Assembly: GCF_021155775.2 (NCBI RefSeq)
Contig: NC_060234.1
Span: 3,162,001-3,226,000, forward strand
Length of the DNA: 64,000 nucleotides
Direction: 5' to 3'
DNA from: Neodiprion pinetum
Lineage: Eukaryota; Arthropoda; Insecta; Hymenoptera; Diprionidae
A program made the position numbers and the translations under genes. Shown here piece by piece: positions 61,248 through 64,000 of this stretch (position 1 is the stretch's first letter; the number at the start of each line of letters is the position of its first letter). The notes below the pieces were generated by a model that saw only the letters and a program-made list of their open reading frames with translations, did not search any database and had not been told where the DNA came from.

Positions 61248-61666
61248 ATTCAACCCTTTCGGGGGCACATCAAATCTATTTAACGGATTCAGATGGATTT
61301 TGGCGTGGGAGAATTTTTTGGGTCGCTGATTACGAATATGAACTTAAAAATTCAAAATTCAAAATGGCAGATGCGATATGACGAAGTGGAATCCAAAAAG
61401 TCATTTGAATTCGATAAGACTCGGTACTCATGGGTTGTCGAGGTGACTGATCACGAATCTGAACTCGAAATTACGAAATTCAAAATGGTGCATCCAAGGT
61501 GGCAATATCAAGTGACTTGGGATTTTGGTTCACCACGTTGAATCCGCCACTTTGAACTTAAACATTCTGAGTTCGGATTCCTAATCAGCGACACAAAAAA
61601 CCCCCCTATGCCTAATTTCATCTGAATCCGTTCGGTAGATTTGATGTGCCTTTGAAAGGGTTGAAT
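61248..61666. mobile_element. 419-bp element with about 100-bp terminal inverted repeats
   Basis: The left end ATTCAACCCTTTCGGGGGCA and the inverted right end ATTCAACCCTTTCAAAGGCA pair. The arms continue through CACATCAAATCTA, ACGGATTCAGATG and GTCGCTGATTA. The centre has an internal duplication (near 61322 and 61441) built on GATTACGAATATGAACTT and GATCACGAATCTGAACTC. Confidence 0.8.
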
Positions 61667-62086
61667 CAAATCTCCGGTCGAAATTCAAAAATGACCTTTT
61701 TAAGGACCACCCGAAGGCTACCAAATTCAACAGGACGACTTTTAAAATAAGAAAAAGAAAACAAAATACGATAAAAAAAAACAAAACATGGGCAAAAATG
61801 TTAAATCTTGGTGTCGTAAAAATACGATAAACGGGGGGAGGATGAAATAAGCCGTGACTCGAGGACATCGGACTAAAGATAAGAACTTTGGTTCCCCGAA
61901 CGTGACGCGAAGCGCTAGACGTTAGCGACTTTACGAGGGTGCGGATCGAGTCTCGCACCTGTCTTCTAGTGTAGATTCAACCCCCTCAAAAAGTTTCGTC
62001 GACGAACCCCTGCGGAGTATCGTCGACCGTCTCAAAATTCAAATGCTAACCCAGTTGCGGGAACTCCGTTCAAAATTCACTTCCAT

Positions 62087-62108
62087 CCCCCCCCCCCCCC
62101 CCCCCCCC
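62087..62108. repeat. Poly-C tract (22)
   Basis: An uninterrupted run of 22 C, the longest in the window. Confidence 0.9.
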
Positions 62109-63212
62109 AAGAAGAGAGTTTCGACTGTGCGACGAATCGCTGCAGGTTATTCAAATTGAGACGCAGAAACGAGGCCCGTATTTTTTTTATTTCAATTTTC
62201 ACCGTCCTCAAGGAGAGGGCGCGAAATGAAAATGGAAGGCATCATTGCCTGAAGCGGGACAGTGATCGAAATTCGTTCGGCCAGTTTGTTCAAGCGTTGA
62301 TTTCTTCCCGGATACTCTTTAATCCGCAGTCAGGCGCTCGGCGAAACTCTCATATCCTTTTTTTGATTCTGGTCGGTTTCGGCTTCGGAATCGCTCGAGG
62401 GCTATTCGCATTTTGTCGAGAAACTCGTTTCGGCGTGTGTCATGTGGTTGGCTGAACTCCTATTCTCGTTTTCTTTTGTTCTTCCTTAGAACCGGTTGAT
62501 CCCGTTTTCCCTTCGGCCGTTCAATTTTTTGTTGGTTAAAATATTTACACCGTTCCGTGCGCGGTCGCCTTGGAATTGCGATGTTAAAAAAGAGCGAGAT
62601 GTTTTTTAAAATTTTTTTTTGCAGACACGGAAAATACAAAACTACCGTCCATTAACCACCGCTGTTGTTGAAATCCTGAAAAACTTGCAACTCGGTAATC
62701 GGATGTCCCGTTGGATGGTATGTTTGTAACTAGAATTGTTTCACGTTCCTCTACTGTGATTCCAGCTGAAGAGATTTTATCGACATGCATAGCGAAGAAT
62801 CACTAGCGAAAAATATTCGCAGGGTATTCGAACACAATTTGACACTCCAATTCCGAAGGGTGTTCACAATTATTGAAGAATCTCGTGTTACACAGAGAGA
62901 ATATCGGGCAGTATATTTCAGCGCCTGCAATTACGTTGTAACGATTTAAATATCCCCGAATAAAATGAAAACAAGTACTCGGTGGTAATTGACTCGTAGT
63001 TTCCATGACGTGGTGTCCCTCTTCCTAGATTCAAACCTCCTGTCCTTTCGAAGAAAAAATCCCTCTCTTTCTATCTTCCAAAATATCACTTTCGGAGCAT
63101 AACGTGTTGAATTTTCGTCCTGTATAAATTTCTTCTGTATTTTTTGATTAATCAGATTTTGATAACGAAGGCCGGTCAAAATATCTCCGATAAGATCCTC
63201 GGCGTAAGGTCT

Positions 63213-63231
63213 CCCCCCCCCCCCCCCCCCC
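63213..63231. repeat. Poly-C tract (19)
   Basis: An uninterrupted run of 19 C. A 10-base run also occurs at 3115-3124. Confidence 0.9.
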
Positions 63232-63443
63232 TCCGTAAAACATCCCTGCTGCACAAAATTACCCTTGAAAAAATCCCTCCCCCTCCCTTCCCCAACATCC
63301 CTTACGAAAACGCGGGGGGAATTTCAAAAATTATATTGTATATTGTGGATGATAACCTTGATACAAACTATCGTACTTTTCTTACATAAAACGGTTAAAC
63401 CAAGACAGTTGTTAAACAATCATCGAATCAGTGTGAAATTATA

Positions 63444-63868
63444 CACACTGACATTTTTAGTTCCGCTTAACGCTCAGTCCTTAACTATTTTTATTTTTTA
63501 CCACAGTCGAAAAATACAGTTCGAGGTACAAAATGAAAATTAGTTTTCTAGCTGTTACCGGAAAGTCTAGTATTCGTTACTATGCTTTCTCATCACGATC
63601 ACCGTTATTAGATTTTCTTGCAACTGTTGCGAAAATTTAAAGCTTATGCGAAAATAAATTGAGGTTAAAGCCTTGTTTGACTAAAAAAGTAGAGTAAACC
63701 TCAGAAACTGATTTTGCGTTGCAATTACCAAAAAAGGATCGACGATAGCGCAAAATCCGAGGCGTACCTCGTTTTTCGTAATTCCAACAATATTCGAACA
63801 GTTCTTTTAACGATACCTGTTTTACTCAATCTTTCTAGTTACTGTAACAAATGAAATTTTTCTCAGTG
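63444..63868. mobile_element. Tc1/mariner-like MITE, copy 3
   Basis: It has the same orientation and nearly the same length as 9787-10214. It shares GAAAATTAGTTTTCTAGCTG, AAAAAAGGATCGACGATA and the right end TTTTTCTCAGTG. The left terminus (CACACTGACA) has diverged. Confidence 0.8.
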
Positions 63869-64000
63869 CATTAAATTTAGCGACGTATCTTCGAAAACGA
63901 AATAACATAAATATACGCTTTGAACGAGCGTGACGTCATTAATCACGTCGACTCATCTGCGCTACTAGATACCAAAGGATAAGCGATTGTAAGGAAAAAA

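Larger units (their letters stand above)
37771..64000. other. Gene-free downstream DNA (26 kb)
   Basis: No intact coding gene was recognised on either strand. The first part must hold the neuroligin 3' UTR. The rest contains the MITEs and pseudogene listed separately, microsatellites, poly-C tracts and CpG-rich patches near 39.7-40.0, 41.5-42.2, 43.2-45.0 and 46.9-47.5 kb. It may be intergenic, or the 5' intron region of a neighbour whose exons I cannot recognise. Confidence 0.5.

Noticed and set aside
1..64000. CRISPR arrays, operons, bacterial promoters
   Set aside because: The sequence is clearly from an animal nuclear genome; no regularly spaced short repeats of that type were seen.

Overview
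The window looks like nuclear DNA of an insect. A hymenopteran, perhaps a sawfly, is my best guess, but this rests only on gene architecture, moderate AT content and non-depleted CpG. Nothing is bacterial: there are long AT-rich non-coding stretches, GT-AG introns with pyrimidine-rich acceptors, microsatellites, and many small inverted-repeat transposons. The only intact gene I can support is a neuroligin on the + strand. It is a postsynaptic adhesion receptor with a catalytically dead cholinesterase-like ectodomain. Ten exons are visible from 22908 to the stop codon at 37768-37770. Their phases join into one open frame of 1380 complete codons. They cover the ectodomain from the oxyanion-hole region onward, a Ser/Thr-rich stalk, one membrane helix (34516-34587) and an unusually long cytoplasmic tail of about 810 residues. 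The N-terminal exons (signal peptide and start of the esterase-like fold) are not recognisable here, so positions 1-22907 are most simply the 3' part of a very long intron.

Layout. 1-22907: inferred intron, gene-free, containing foldback elements (2718-3095, 5168-5727, 12765-13250), two related inverted-repeat elements (about 11977-12290 and 18745-19330), two copies and one fragment of a Tc1/mariner-like MITE (9787-10214, 19788-20017, and a tail near 13262-13314), and a decayed Penelope-like GIY-YIG endonuclease fragment (about 7730-8330). 22908-37770: neuroligin exons. The introns between them carry a GC-AG splice site, a GTCA-rich tandem array with a period of about 172 bp, and a piggyBac-type MITE with TTAA target duplications. 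37771-64000: no intact gene recognised. This part holds three more inverted-repeat MITEs (40433-40652, 53364-53619, 61248-61666), a third full MITE copy (63444-63868), a nonsense-mutated transposon-derived ORF (57686-58040), three long poly-C tracts, and CpG-rich stretches around 41.6 kb and 47.0-47.5 kb that could be promoters or 5' exons of a neighbour.

The most interesting biology is in the neuroligin tail. It has four [S/T]-x-I-P motifs, resembling EB1 microtubule plus-end ligands, within the last 135 residues. It also has four copies of a PKI-type beta-strand-like motif and a duplicated NPNWY motif, and its C-terminus lacks the PDZ ligand typical of vertebrate neuroligins. Several long near-palindromes also lie inside what is probably transcribed intron.
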